In this document: in pieces, positions 1 to 12,200 of the stretch | How the letters are laid out: each line of letters starts with the position of its first letter | Position numbering within the stretch: position 1 is the stretch's first letter | NCBI RefSeq assembly: GCF_964355755.1 | Contig: NC_092670.1 | Span: 11,717,201-11,781,200 of the forward strand | DNA: 64,000 nt | Reading direction: 5' to 3' | DNA from: Antedon mediterranea | Taxonomy: Eukaryota; Echinodermata; Crinoidea; Comatulida; Antedonidae | The notes under the pieces: model-generated | Databases searched by the model: none | What the model saw: only the letters and a program-made list of their open reading frames with translations | Told to the model about the DNA's origin: nothing | Position numbers and translations under genes: made by a program

Positions 1-302
1 TATTAATCTAATAATATCTATATAATATATAGGCCTTCTAAGAATATTTGCGATTATTTCTGGGAACATCCTCAAAATAGATCTAACAAACACATTACTG
101 AGGGTTCTTACTGAGACAAACCAACCAACAATATAAATAAAAATTACCTATCAATTAAACGAAAAACGATCAGCCAGTGTGTTATAATTTACATTGAAAT
201 TTCCGTTTTATTTCGTCTATTATATAGGCCTAACCGTACATATCCTGCCATTGTAATAAATGAACTACTATATTAGCACTTTTTGCATTCCATACTTTTT
301 AA
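1..302. other. No gene seen
   Basis: AT-rich sequence with no convincing coding potential or repeat structure; it leads into the minisatellite that follows. Confidence 0.5.
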
Positions 303-483
303 AGGCCGAGTTGACGGATTAGTTTTTGGCCGAGTTGACTTTAGGCCGAGTTGACTTGAGGCCGAGTTGACGTGAGGCCGAATTGACTTGAGGCCGAGTT
401 GACTTGAGGCCGACTTGACTTGGGGCCGACTTGACGTGGGGCCGACTTGACTTTGGCCGAGACGGTTTAGGGCCGAGTTGACC
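303..483. repeat. Minisatellite, about 12 copies of a ~15-bp GGCCGAGTTGACTT-like unit
   Basis: Degenerate tandem copies of the core GGCCGAGTTGACTT. Spacers between cores vary (TGA, TTA, TGGG), and some units read GGCCGACTTGACTT. The open frames across it on the minus strand are repeat-encoded (repeating Ser-Arg-Pro and Ser-Gln-Leu words) and are not taken as genes. Confidence 0.85.
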
Positions 484-2074
484 TGCACCCGTAGAGGTAG
501 GCGTAAAATTAGGATGCAATGCCTTATTTGTTATTCTATACATGAGATTGGACGAGGAAGAAGAATTGTGTTGCCTTATTGACTGTCCTAAAATGTACAG
601 GAAACATCTAAAAAATCTATTTATAGCTATTAGCTTTTTTCTACAGGTTCATTTGGCCGGTCAGTATTTCAACTCGTCCCGTGGCTCTAATACAGAGCTT
701 TCGAGCAGACGCTGTATTTTACAACGAAAGCAGTGTTGTTAGCAACCGCCGTAGACCTCTTCTTTCGAGATCAAAAAGATGGTCCCACTAGGATGCACAT
801 ATATATATAGATTGACCAATCACAAGGTGATATAATTCCAATTGAGTTCGGCGTAGGTTCTTGCGTTTCGTCATATAGTAGTGGGAACCAAGATCAATTT
901 TGTCATGGAGAAATAATCCAGTAATAATACTTATTTCTCTATTATTATATTATATTTTTACACTTAATTGTAACGGAATTTCAGTGGGTTTGATTAGTCT
1001 GTTAAAATCCTCTTCATTTGATTTTTTTTCAATGTTACATAAGGTATAATGTCACATAATAGCTTTACTATTATCTGATTAAAACTACATTCCTCCGCGT
1101 TTTATAAAACAAAGTACGGAAGTACTTCCAATCTGTAAACATTACTGTTATGTTGTTCATCATGTTAAAATAACATTTATCTCATCATTTTAGGTTGTCA
1201 TGGCGCGATAATAATACTATATATAATATATATATATATAGAAAACCTTTATATCTTTTTTCAGTTTCCTCTACATTAGGCTACTTACTTTTTTTTATAT
1301 AATTGGTCCACCTTCTTCTAAAGATCTAACGATATTTTAGCTCACTTAATAGGTTTGTTAATGGATTGTCTGAAAGTCTAATTAGCACAAACTTTGATAG
1401 AAAGTGTTTGTTTATATATTTGTTTATTTTGCGTTACTATGGAAACATGTTTTAATACACCAATAAGGAATATGAACGTCAAGTAGATACAATGTTGCGA
1501 TTTTTTGCTTTTGAGATTTGGCATTATAGCCTCCGTCTAAACACGTCCAGTAGACACCAATCAATAGTCAATCTTAGATTAACTTATTGGTTAGTTAGTA
1601 ATAATGAGATTGTTTAAAAAACAATCACATTTACTATGGACTCTACTATTGCAATATTGAAGAAGTGAGAGTTCAATGGAGTACTTATTATTGAATATGG
1701 TGTTACCCACAATCCTTTAGTTCAAATGACAAGAATCTACTTAGGTATGTTATACAACATTTATTTATCATTTTGAGATCCTTCTCAATAAAATGTATTT
1801 TGGTAACGAAAAGAAAGAAAGCAACAAAATAAAAGAAAAAAAGTCAAACTACAGTTATACATTACTATTAATTAATTCACTTGGAAACAAATAGCTTCTT
1901 TAAGACTTTCATTTAGGTGCTGTTTATATTAGGTTCCTCCTTCTGAAATGTCTCGAAATCGAAACACATTTAACAACAGGACAGGTTCTACAACCGTCAC
2001 GGTCTGCTAAATTACCGTTTCCTGCCTTCTTTTCCAACGGGAAAGGAGGGAAGTACAGCCTTATCTGATGGTTA
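484..2074. other. Intergenic, no gene recognised
   Basis: AT-rich and non-coding by eye. There is a short TA-rich microsatellite near 1219-1241. A plus-strand TTTATT near 1759 would be an AATAAA on the minus strand, placed to be a poly(A) signal for the minus-strand gene that ends at 2075. Confidence 0.5.
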
Positions 2075-2331
2075 TTATTTTTTATTAACTGAAAATTTAA
2101 CAGCAACCACCCGGTAGTGAACAATATTACTTGCAAGCGTAGTTGATGTTACGTCACGAAGACAGGCAAGGAGTACACATCTGGAGGATTCAAATCTAAA
2201 TCCTTCGCAGAAATTCTTATTCAGACACATTTGTGAGCATTGTATCAACGACCTGCAGTTTTGTTCAGATATTAGTTGACCTTCAAGTCCTTCCTGTCGT
2301 ACAGAAATAAGTTGTCTGGTGAATTTTACTT
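2075..2331 (-). CDS. PAN/apple-like terminal exon
   Basis: Reads EVKFTRQLISVRQEG, then CRSLIQCSQMCLNKNFCEGF and SSRCVLLACLRD, ending SVNKK and stop at 2075. The spacing of CxxxIQCSxMCLxxxxCxGFxF...CVLL is that of PAN modules. It starts after TTTTTCAG with two bases that complete the codon begun at 2693. The short module ends the protein, and a minus-strand AATAAA lies about 310 bases further on. Confidence 0.65.
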
Positions 2332-5300
2332 CTGAAAAAGGTACAAGAAATAAAATAAAAAACATTATCGGAATATCAGTATTTTTATTTTCAAAAATAA
2401 TAACGGACAAGACTTGTGGAGAACAGACATATAGCATCCGTTGGTAACCCAGATTGCACAGGAAACGGTGTCAATTGAACTTGACCCGAAGAATAAAAAA
2501 ACATGTAGATCTGACCAAGGCTTGGTTCTACTCGGTCTCAAGATAATGGTGTATCCGCAGCGACGGGTGGATCAAGTTGTTGCTGTAAAAATGGTCAATT
2601 TGACTTAGGTGGGTTAGAAAATATGGTTTTACGCTCGTACAATAGTGGGAACGAAGCTTAATTTAGTATAGCTAAAACCAAAATGTTCATACCGTTAAAT
2701 TTCATATCTCTTGCTGCTTTCATCTGAACTTCGTTCAGCACGTGATCATATACTTGTACCGTAGCTATCGTAGAGTTAAGATTTTCTCCAGTACCAACAA
2801 AAAGGTCTATTGTATCATACTCAAATTCAAGGTGTGTAAACGTTGTATATCCGATACTTGCAATCTCTCCATTTCGCCAGAGCTTCAACTTTTTGTTCTT
2901 TCCGTTGAAGGTAAGGGCGATAAATGTCCAGACGTCTGGCTGTAAGACGTAAGCTCTTGTCAGTACATCTCTATCGTAAGATACAGTCACTTCACTCTCA
3001 TACAACCAGTCAACTTGCGACCAAGTTTGCCTAAGAACTAGGTACTTGCCAGCATTACCGAACTCTAAAATGGATCCCAAGGAATCAACGCCAGGTAGTA
3101 TGTAAAATGTTAGAGTGAGTGAAGATAAGTCCAACTTTTCGAATGACGCCATCACGTTATTTTTCAAGGTACACGTTGATGTCAGATTGAATGTAGATAT
3201 GTCTTTGGCGGATGGTGACGTTGCCAAATCCATATAAACTAGTCCAACAGGATTTAAAATGCTTTTAGAATCTAAAAAGATGAACAATAAAATAGGCTCT
3301 GTTCAATATTGTATTAATTGTTATCCACCTTCAACGTCTGTCGTCTTTGGTATCTCTGTCACTGTAAATAAACAGCATAAATAATTTATGTTTATGAATT
3401 GATATTGTAGATATAGAATATATGTAGAATATTTTCATGAGTCGCAGGCGTAGTTTGAATAGTGCCGCGACTTCTAACTGGATTTCGGGGGTTTACGGTA
3501 TGTGATTGGTTGATTTGAAGATGCATCCATTATGCGTAGTCCCTCTTCCTGGCGCATTACATTGATCAGCTGTGATTGTGTTAAAGTTGATTGTTTAATG
3601 TTTAGAGTTGTTATTATGTCTGTGATGAAAATGCAAACATACCAAGTGGACAATATTCGTTAATTTCACCAACGTCACAATATTCCACGGTCCTCCTGCT
3701 TTGCCATCCGGGTTCCTGCATAGATTATGATCACCAATTCCTTTATCTGGATCTTGTATAACAGGATGAGAGTGTGGAGTATTTGACCTCCATTCTTGAC
3801 AAACTCGACCGTTCCTGGTGATGGCCACAATACCTCGATAGTCTTCACCAGATTCAGTTACTCTGCATTCACCTAAAATTTGGCAGATATACAATACTAT
3901 GTGAATGTTACAAATTACAGGTACATGAAATTGATTAATTTATAAATTATGAATTTGAAGAAACACGTCCAAGGGAGATTAGAACCTGGAATGTTTTTCT
4001 TGATATGCAGGCAACCTTCTATTTGGCCACTGGGACTTTCATGGTAATTTCAATTCAATTCAATTCATTTATTTTCAAGAAGACATATAAAACATATAAT
4101 AGTGTACAATCAAAAATACAAACACAAGAAAACTGACACCAGTCTGGCGGATTGTAGAAAAGTGACTATGTCACTATGTCAGTACTCTCCTTCTGGTAAT
4201 TTGACATCGATTGGATAGCGAATATTCTTATTTTTGATATCACCGGAACTATGAGATGCAAATGAAATATACATGTGTTGCCTATTTTTTGTTATTCATT
4301 TATATATGTATTGATGGTGTTCCTCGGAAAATGGATAATTATATAACCTACAGTATCTTGGTCATGTGTTTAGTAACAATTTGAGTGATGAAATGACATT
4401 AAACGTCAATACCGATCTATTTATTTGTATTAGGGTCAACTGTCTAAGTAGAACATTTGAAAAATTAAATGTTCTTTTTAAGAGTTACTGTGTCAGCATG
4501 TAGGCTACTATTCAGCCTTATGTTGTAAATATAATAACATTCTGCTATAACAATTGCAGTTCAAGCATGTTATTTGTTGGCAATGACTTAACATTATTTA
4601 AAGATGTATTGTCCCCCAAAAACATAAAAATGAAGATTAATTAAATCAGACTTTAAATATGTTATTTTGTAGTTTAAATAAAGTTTATCACTTCAATAGA
4701 AAAAAAAAATGAAAACAAAATAAAGTTTTCACTTATAAAATGACAAAATAAATTCAACCAAAAATCCATTGGCTGGCAGCCAGTTTGACCATTTTCTGCT
4801 TTAAATTACATTTTTCAGGTAAATACATTTTTTTAGATCCAATTTTTGGTCAAAGTGGATAACTATTATGTTACATTAAAATGGAATATTCAACAAAAAT
4901 GTTTTTAAGAATTATATTTTCAGGGGGACAATCCATCTTTAATGAGTTCGTTAGAAAAGTAGTAGTGTTTAGTTGAGTCAATGGCAGTGTTAATACCCTG
5001 ATCATTAAATGCAACGTTCTTAATGTGTCAATAATACATATATACTTTGAATACTTTCCTGCATTGGCAAATATTGTTTCAACTTCAACTCCTCAATATA
5101 TATAGGCCTATATATATGTGTGTGTACGTGTATGTTTGTGTGTTTAATACTGTGTGTGATTTAGGCCCATTTAACTACAAGCATGGGTATGCGTGTTTGG
5201 TGTAAAGGTTATGTAACAATAAAACAGGAACGCCAAAAACAAATGGGTGAATTTGAAAAAGAAATATGTTTTTAAAACTACTCGTATCAAAAAACCTGTA

Positions 5301-8299
5301 CATTAAATCAAATTGTGTTTTAAAATTACGAATCACAAATTAGAACTCTTGCCTATTATACAAAAATGAAGTGTTTTGGAAGAGAAAATGCAATTTCAGT
5401 TTACTTTACTGTAAATTCTGTCCTATCTTTTAACACTAGCAGGTCTGAAATATTTCTTAAAAGGGGTCCAGAATTAGGACCGTTGTCCGGATTGCCTGCA
5501 AAATATAATGTAGTGGTCCTTGACCACATATCTATCTGTATCTTTATTTTGCATTTAAAAATGTAAAATAATTGAGAAGGATCAACGTTCGTTTCGTACA
5601 GTATTTCGAATTAATATTATTAAAAATATTTTGGCACATAAGACGTTTACGTATAATACTTGAGCTCAACTTTCCAGACAAAAATCGAACCGGTTGACAT
5701 ATAAACAAAGACAATAAATACGGACCTTGGGCAAGTCTAGATCAAAGTATATAGATAGACACGTTATCATCAAGCCTTAAATAGATACATTCATGCCCAA
5801 ACATTTAGAGGCTAGCAACGCTTCACTTAATTTTTCATTCAAATAATTTTTCTTTTGGATGATGCAAAGGGAATAAAACCGTAACACTTACGTATTTACT
5901 CTAGCTTTCGCTTGTTCAACGACGCACCTTAATCATGAGTGTGTCTATGTAAATGTATCAATTAGAAATACTTACTTATTTCGTGTGAATCTTCGCTGTA
6001 TACACGGATTTCACATAAGTTTATATAATCGTTTATATTCACCCGGAGAACCACATATCTTCCTCTAATTCCTTCCAAGCAGGTAAAATCGATAATGGGA
6101 CTGGTTTCAGTTTGCGCTAGAGTAACAGGGTCGCCGCACATTTTGCCACTTCCGATTTCAGTTTCAAAACTAATTCGGATGTCAGTATAAGCAAGCCTAT
6201 GCGTCGCCTCTTCTGTTGTGAAAAAAAGGGGCAATTTAGCAAAAAATAAAAATAAAAAAAGTAAAAAGAAACTATACGATAATTAGTCATCCTCCAGTGA
6301 GAATAACTAGTATGAGAATTTCGTTTGTTATTGTTGTAACAGACTTGTAGTTTTGTAAAAAAGATTGAGCAGCTGTCGCATTTCATTTCCTGACACCCAC
6401 CCGATTCCTGGTGCTATATCTCAACATATGGCCATATTTCTCCAGTATCATTGAACATTTTTGTACAGCATCACATTGTGTTTCACACGTTATGACTAGA
6501 CTGTATGGTGGTTAGGTTAAAATGGAGCTCCGGGTTTGAAATTTATATTGTTTATTATTTAAAATATAAAGCTTTGCATCAACATTTATAATAATCCCAC
6601 TTATTTTCTGACAACAGCGGTAAAATCTAAAAAAAAAACTTGTTAAATAATCCCCAATTTAAAAAAAATGGTGCTACTTGTTTGTAATGTTTCAAAGTTT
6701 TTTATTTTTTAATATACAATTTAAACATTCTACCCAGAGCGATGCTTTAAGATCTATGATTTAATAGGCTTTGTTTCACATGGCAGACTTGGCTATGAAA
6801 CTGGGAAGATTTAGATAAAGACCGACCGACATCATCACAATAGCCTACTGTATTGTTGTACTACTTAAGAATGGTAATAAATGCCATATAATGTTGGATA
6901 ACAATATTTAAAACCACCCGTGGCTACAAAACATGGTACAAAATACACCAGTTTTTATAATTAAAAAAAGTCTGATGTGCCCAAATATGGTAATGATATG
7001 ATATTATCGTGTGCATAATGGACACGTCCACCTCACTTTTTTTTTATAGTTTAGGCAGAGAGCTTTACAACAGTATTTACTTACGATAAGTACTGACGCG
7101 ATTTATCACTGTTACGCTTGTGACGTTGTATTCTTTTTGCAGATCAACTCTAACCCATTCATAAGAACTTCTATTTAAGTCATCTTAATAATAAATAAAT
7201 CGAATGCATTTATAAAAAACAAACTTGAAAAATACAGTAGTAGGCCCAAGTATTTAAAAGGAATGGTCTCGTCAGCGAAACTGTAAATTTGGCGCCGAGA
7301 TCTTTGGTCGTGGTTATGTATACGACAGCAGCTACCATCAAGGTAGTGCTTTAATGTGGTGGGAATTTGCGAAAGTTTATTTGACGAAAGCTACCAACAC
7401 CTTTGACACGTGGTGGGTATTATTCGACTGGGCAGTATTTGGTGTGACGATTATTTGCTGCAGCCAAGCAATTTATGATAAATTAATCAAATTAATTAAT
7501 GATAAATTAATCAAATCAATTAATGATAAATAATCAGTTAGCTTTAACGTGAGTGGAAACACCATTCTCCATCTAATGCATAGTCATTACCATCAGTAAC
7601 ACCTGTGGTATCAGTGCCGTCTTTGACGGAATACGCATCAGCTGGTTTTTTGTACGACAAATACGCTTCATAAAGAAATAAGTAATTATTGGGTTTTTGT
7701 TCATGGATGTATTGGAAACGTTTGTCACTGATCATTGTTTCTAGAGTGCCAGTAAATGTGCGAGGCCGTCGCTAGAACAATATGAGTACATCATCTGCAA
7801 TATCTTGTATTGAAAGAATTTTTATTTCATACGTTTCTATAGCACTTGCGATAGTCAGTTAGACTCTATCTACGGCCGATTCCCTAGTATGCTCTGTATC
7901 CATAGCCCGCGGGCAAACAGGAAAATATATCTAACTTTACGTACTATTAAACCCCTGTTAATGAGGATGGACACCATTATCGTAATTTCATGGCATAGAG
8001 CACAGTCGACTATATACTGGTGGTAATCACTGAAATACGATAGTAATAGACGTTAAGGCGTTGGACCTGTATTCAACACGGCTTGTGTGCACGTCGTTCA
8101 AAAACACAGTACACTCTCGAAACAGAATAGGAGATCGTCTCCCGGTGTACCTACTGCCAACCAGAAACCCCCACAGTATGAGTACAGTACTTAGTGGGGT
8201 TATCCAAAATAATAACAAACAAACACGGTAACAAAATCAGTATTTAAACTTACATGTTTGCCCAACTTGAATTTGACAAACAAAACAAGCGGTCAACAT
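2075..8299 (-). CDS. F-type lectin / kringle / laminin-G-like / PAN secreted protein gene, seven exons, kringle frameshifted
   Basis: Predicted secreted mosaic protein, probably carbohydrate- or matrix-binding. Exon order on the minus strand: 8299-8254 (short hydrophobic start), 7665-7549, 7183-7085 and 6212-5976 (one F-type lectin domain split over three exons), 3872-3643 (kringle), 3271-2693 (laminin-G-like) and 2331-2075 (PAN, stop). Every junction reads as phase 1 with GT-AG borders, so the modules are symmetric 1-1 exons, the classic arrangement for exon shuffling. Lengths sum to 1565 nt; one extra base in the kringle exon would give 522 codons including stop. That exon is the only one not divisible by three, so this copy is either a recent pseudogene or contains an assembly error. 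The first exon and the acceptor at 7665 are the least certain. No homologue with this exact domain order was recognised. Confidence 0.75.
2693..3271 (-). CDS. Laminin-G/concanavalin-like domain exon
   Basis: 579 bases, phase 1 to phase 1, about 193 residues. Features typical of LamG-like beta sandwiches are LTLTFYILPGVDSLGSI, YLVLRQTWSQ, WTFIALTFNGKNKKLKLWRN and IATVQVYDHVLNEVQM. The last of these corresponds to the common closing xxVRIYxRxLSxxEI pattern. No calcium site could be assigned by eye. Confidence 0.65.
3643..3872 (-). pseudogene. Kringle exon with internal deletion and frame loss
   Basis: Starts after TTTTAG with ECRVTESGEDYRG, then VCQEWRSNTPHSHP and HNLCRNPDGKAGGPW, the first three kringle cysteines with the PH(S)H and CRNPDG signatures. 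A kringle normally continues PWCY plus about ten residues and then WEYC. Here PW is followed directly by bases that read EYCDVGEINEYCPL only in another frame, so the fourth cysteine and about 11 residues are missing and one base is lost. The exon is 230 bases, not a multiple of three. The downstream frame ends in phase 1 (G|GTATGT), which fits the next exon exactly, so the shift lies inside the exon. Confidence 0.75.
4598..4942. mobile_element. Short inverted-repeat element with TTAA ends (piggyBac-like MITE)
   Basis: The 20 bases from TTAAAGATG to GTCCCCC at 4598-4617 are the reverse complement of 4923-4942 with one mismatch. TTAA forms both outer ends. The interior (345 bp in all) is AT-rich with no ORF. 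It lies in the intron between lectin and kringle exons. A related single end (TTAAAGATGTATTTTCCC) occurs near 28677. Confidence 0.7.
5976..6212 (-). CDS. F-type lectin domain exon, C-terminal
   Basis: Encodes EATHRLAYTDIRIS, then MCGDPVTLAQ, GRYVVLRVN and NLCEIRVYSED. The paired cysteines and the GRYV...LCEIxVY ending are diagnostic of fucolectin (FTP) domains. Acceptor CACAACAG and donor A|GTAAGT flank 237 bases, phase 1 to phase 1. Confidence 0.75.
7085..7183 (-). CDS. F-type lectin domain exon, middle
   Basis: Ninety-nine bases encode the core strand of the fold: SSYEWVRVDLQKEYNV, then TSVTVINRVSTY. This matches the family consensus WWRVDLGxxYxVxxVxIxNR. The exon starts after TTAAG, ends at a GTAAG donor, and is phase 1 on both sides. 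The usual fucose-coordinating RxD just after NR reads R-V-S here. Confidence 0.7.
7549..7665 (-). CDS. F-type lectin domain exon, N-terminal third
   Basis: Encodes YLSYKKPADAYS, then GNDYALDGEWCFHS, matching the opening of fucolectin/tachylectin-4 domains (NLALxKPA ... AxDG ... CxHT/S). The donor at 7549 gives phase 1 (C|GT), joining to the exon at 7183. The acceptor could be TGAAG at 7666; an upstream alternative near 7740 is possible. Confidence 0.65.
8254..8299 (-). CDS. Candidate first coding exon (short signal-peptide-like start)
   Basis: ATG at 8299 opens 15 codons, MLTACFVCQIQVGQT, ending in phase 1 at a good donor (T|GTAAGT). It is hydrophobic but short for a signal peptide. The codons just upstream (STTIV) would lengthen the hydrophobic stretch but have no ATG in this frame; an upstream ATG (MAAVQL) lies in another frame. 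It is assigned here because its phase fits the next lectin exon. Confidence 0.4.
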
Positions 8300-9293
8300 C
8301 ACTATAGTTGTACTGCTGCCATCCTGGCCACCATCATGTTATTTGATGAACAAAATGACTATAGTGATATAATTAGTCTCTTTTATCATTAAATGTGTTA
8401 TTTATGATGTTGCCATAGTGTTTAATGAATGCATAACTTTTTCAATTTTTTCCTATCCTCTTGAAATGTCATGTCGGAATTACATTTCTTTTTATAGTTT
8501 TTTTTTCAACAACTTATAGCAACTGTATTGACACTGGTCCGAAAAATATGAGACGCAGCCCAAATTTGGCGCTATATTTTTTAAGAGTTCCAAAAGTAGT
8601 TTGAGAAATGAAACTATTTAATTCCTATTTTATCACTTAGGCCCTAGTATTTACCTTTTTTATGTTTGCAAATTCATTATACATCCAAATGCCAAAATTA
8701 TACTGTAATGTGCTCATTAGTTATCATCCATCAAGTTCCATGATCAAATCGTCATTGTCTTTCAAGTCGTTACCATTTTATTAAGTTGCTGCTATAGCAA
8801 CATATATAAAATAATAGCAAAGTAAACATGTTCATGCTCTAAAATTTGAAACTCGTGACAATTAGGCCCAGTCTATAAATAGACCTAGATTTTCTTCGTC
8901 TCTAGCTAGACAAGCTATAATTAAATATATCGATCTGCAAAGGCCTCATGACATAGCTTAGTAGACGATGCCATTATTCAGATCTTTCCATTTTTATATA
9001 CAGTAGGACTTATCATGAATGCATATGTTTTCCATAGTTGGAATATCCAAATTAATTTAACAACTTATTGTATAATTTCGTCAATTGGAGGCTCGAAAAT
9101 AAAGAGTTAAATGAACAACAAAGTTTACCATCTAGCCTCCCATAAAACCACTGTTTAGGCCTCTTCCCCATTTCCTTTCGTGGCATAATAAGATACTGTA
9201 CAATTACGTTTTGATGTAATGAAAACGATTGAAGCAAGACAATCGAAACAACAACTATCTACGTGGTTACCACAATAGTACTATGCTATTCAA
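8300..9293. other. Intergenic between two minus-strand genes
   Basis: AT-rich with no convincing exon. A minus-strand AATAAA (TTTATT at 8777-8782) could serve the STAND-TPR gene ending at 9294. It should also hold the promoter of the lectin/kringle gene. Confidence 0.4.
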
Positions 9294-12200
9294 TCAAACA
9301 ATATCGTCTAATAGTCTATTCAATTCTTCAATTCGTGGATGATCTTCTTCATAAACACTCCGAAGAACTGACAAAGATTTGCTGATATAATCCTGTGCTT
9401 TTTTTACGTCTTTAAGCTTTCTGAACACATTGCCTAAATGTTTTAATGTTTCACTGATACCAACAGCTTGAGATCCCTTATTGCTTAAATCCTCAAATAT
9501 TTCTAAGGCTTTCTCGTGTTTTAGTTTAGCCATCTGTAGGTCTCCACGTTCACTATGTATCAGACCTATCCCATTTAATGTATTTCCTCCCTCCGAACTA
9601 ATTTCTCCGAAGGATCTTTTGAAAATTTCGAGACTTCTCTCTCCGTTCGATAATGCGTCTTTCAGATTATGCATTTCTCTTTGTGTATTGGAAAGATCGT
9701 GCAAAACTTCACCAACGAAATAGTGTGATGGGCCATAATATTGTTCTCGTATTTTAAGGGATCGCTCTAATGTTTCCTGGGATTGTTGCAGATCTCCCTT
9801 TGCACGGTATGTAAAACCTAAAAAATATAATGTTTCGCCAACATTGGGATGTATATCACCGTGGATTTCTTCGTGGATGTTTAAAGCTTCTAAGAGTGCA
9901 TGAACGCTGTCATTATACTGTCCAAGAGAATAGTAATTTGTCGCTAAAGTATTTAAAACTCTTGCTACTCGTTGGTCGTGAGCACCATAAGCTTCTTTGG
10001 TAATATCCAATGCCTCTTGATATGTCACCTTAGCTTTGTTTAATTCACCCTGCCTATTATATACCACAGCAAGATTTAAAAGAAAGGCTCCTAGGCGTGG
10101 ATGTTTATTCGAGTAAATTTGTTTTGCAAGTTCTACGGCTTGTTCGTGGTATTTCTGAGATATGTCAAGCTGCTTTCTGTATCTGTGGATAACTCCCAGT
10201 AAATGCAAAGAGACAGCAGTCATTGGTGAAGAGACATACTTCTGTGAAATATTGAGAGCAAGTTCATGTAATTCCTGAGCTTTTGACATTATCTGGCCAA
10301 CACCTCTGTAAACAGTTCCCATCATGTTGAGTAAAAGCGTAGCATTAGCTGCTGAAGTTGGTTGTACATTCTTAAGAGAGCTCGTAGCAAAATCCTCAAC
10401 CAGTTCCACAATTTTCTCAAGGTCTTTAGGTTGTTGGTTTCCAGTGTAATATATATAAAGAACAGAAAAAAATGCCCCAAGCTCTGGTTTTCCTTCTGAG
10501 AAACTTTCTTTTGTCATATTTACCAAAAACGTGACTACTGGCATAACGACTGTAGATTTATGCTTATTGGGCCAATAGAGGTAGGGTTCTGCCATGGAGT
10601 TAAGGAATTTCCAACAAAATTCCTTTGTTATTATTTTAGAATATTCAAGATTTAACGGAATTGTGTGCGACACCAAAGACATTATAACATCCACAAGTTT
10701 AAAGTTTAGCGTCGTATACTCTGTCATTTGGTTTAACGAAGCTTCCGGCTTTTCATCTAATACTTTTGATAGCACTTTAAGAATCCTTTGAAAAGAATTT
10801 TCAACAAAGCGATTTCCTTGAATAGAGTTGTCATTAAGCCCTTTCGATGTACAAACTTTACGAGATGCTTCTCTAGTAACTTGATGAGAAAGAATAAAAA
10901 TATGCTCTGATCGATTCTGCAGTTCATAAATCGACGATCTATAAATTAACTCCTTAACGCTGTATTTTGTGTAGTCTTGAAGGACTGAGTTCATTGTTAT
11001 ATATTGCAAAAACAGTTCCACGGATATCGTCTGCGAGTCGCAGTATCCCACGAAGAAAGCAAGATCTTTGTATAAATCTCCATCGCTTCTGTTAACTAGC
11101 TGGTTTATTGTTTTAATTGACGTTGTCAACATGGATAAGTGGTAAGGTAAGCCTTCATCTTTAGCGTCGTTCCAAAAAAAGTCAATATCAGACCTGTACG
11201 CTTCTAATTCCAGTTTAAATTTTTTTAGGTAATGAAAATAAGACTCGTGACTGTGAAGGGTTCTTTCTGTTCTAATAAAAAGTGCTGCGTTAGCTAATGA
11301 AAAAGGCAAACCACCCAATTCTTTTGCTAGATAACTTGCATTTTTGTCATCATTGTGTATTTTAGTGATAGTGTTTAATAATTCAACGGAATCATTAGGA
11401 TGCATACCATCAAATAAATTCATGTAGTGAGTATTTGGTAACTTGTAGATGGGTCGGTGTTGAGTAGTTACAACAACTCTTAGCTCACCATACTCGTCAT
11501 TACCGGGACGTAGTAGACGCATTCCATTGCTTCGAGCTTTATAAAGAAATTTGTACATTTGTTTTTGTACATTGTCAATTATCATCAATGGTCTACTCGA
11601 TCGTCTTTTAAAAGCCTCTTTAAGCTGAAAAAAGGTCGTTATTATGTCTTTTTCTTCAATGTCTTTGCTGTAAGCTATTGTATGTTTAGGTTTTCCTTGG
11701 AATCTGCCAATGATGTATTCCATTGAATTCTGAAGTTCAATCATAGATTCCGCATTCAATCTGATAACATCAAAAGGAGGGAGAACGGAAAAATTAAAAA
11801 CAAAACTGAAATAAGTGTTAAACCAATAAGGCCATGTCCCGTTATAATTAGTGTATACATGCAGGCCAAACTGTCTGGCAAGTTCAGATTTCCCAGACCC
11901 AGGCCCCCCACTAATTACCACATGGATTTCTTTGTGCCTATGCATTGATGATAAATTTGTTAAGTTATTGATAATATGCTTCACATCCAACGATCGCTCA
12001 TATGAAGCATGTGACAACTCATCTTTCAGTACGAGTAGACCTAAATCCCTGGAATATCCAATGTCACTGACATTTGGTTTCATCAATACAATTACATACA
12101 AAACTGCCAAAGTTATCGCCAATTTATAATAACCTGCTGTAATGCCACTTAAAAACAACGTCCACGGTGATTGCAGAAAAGTGCCTCTGACTAATGTGTC

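Noticed and set aside
273-543. Two overlapping minus-strand frames rich in Ser/Arg/Pro
   Set aside because: They are translations of a 15-bp minisatellite; open frames are expected from the repeat.
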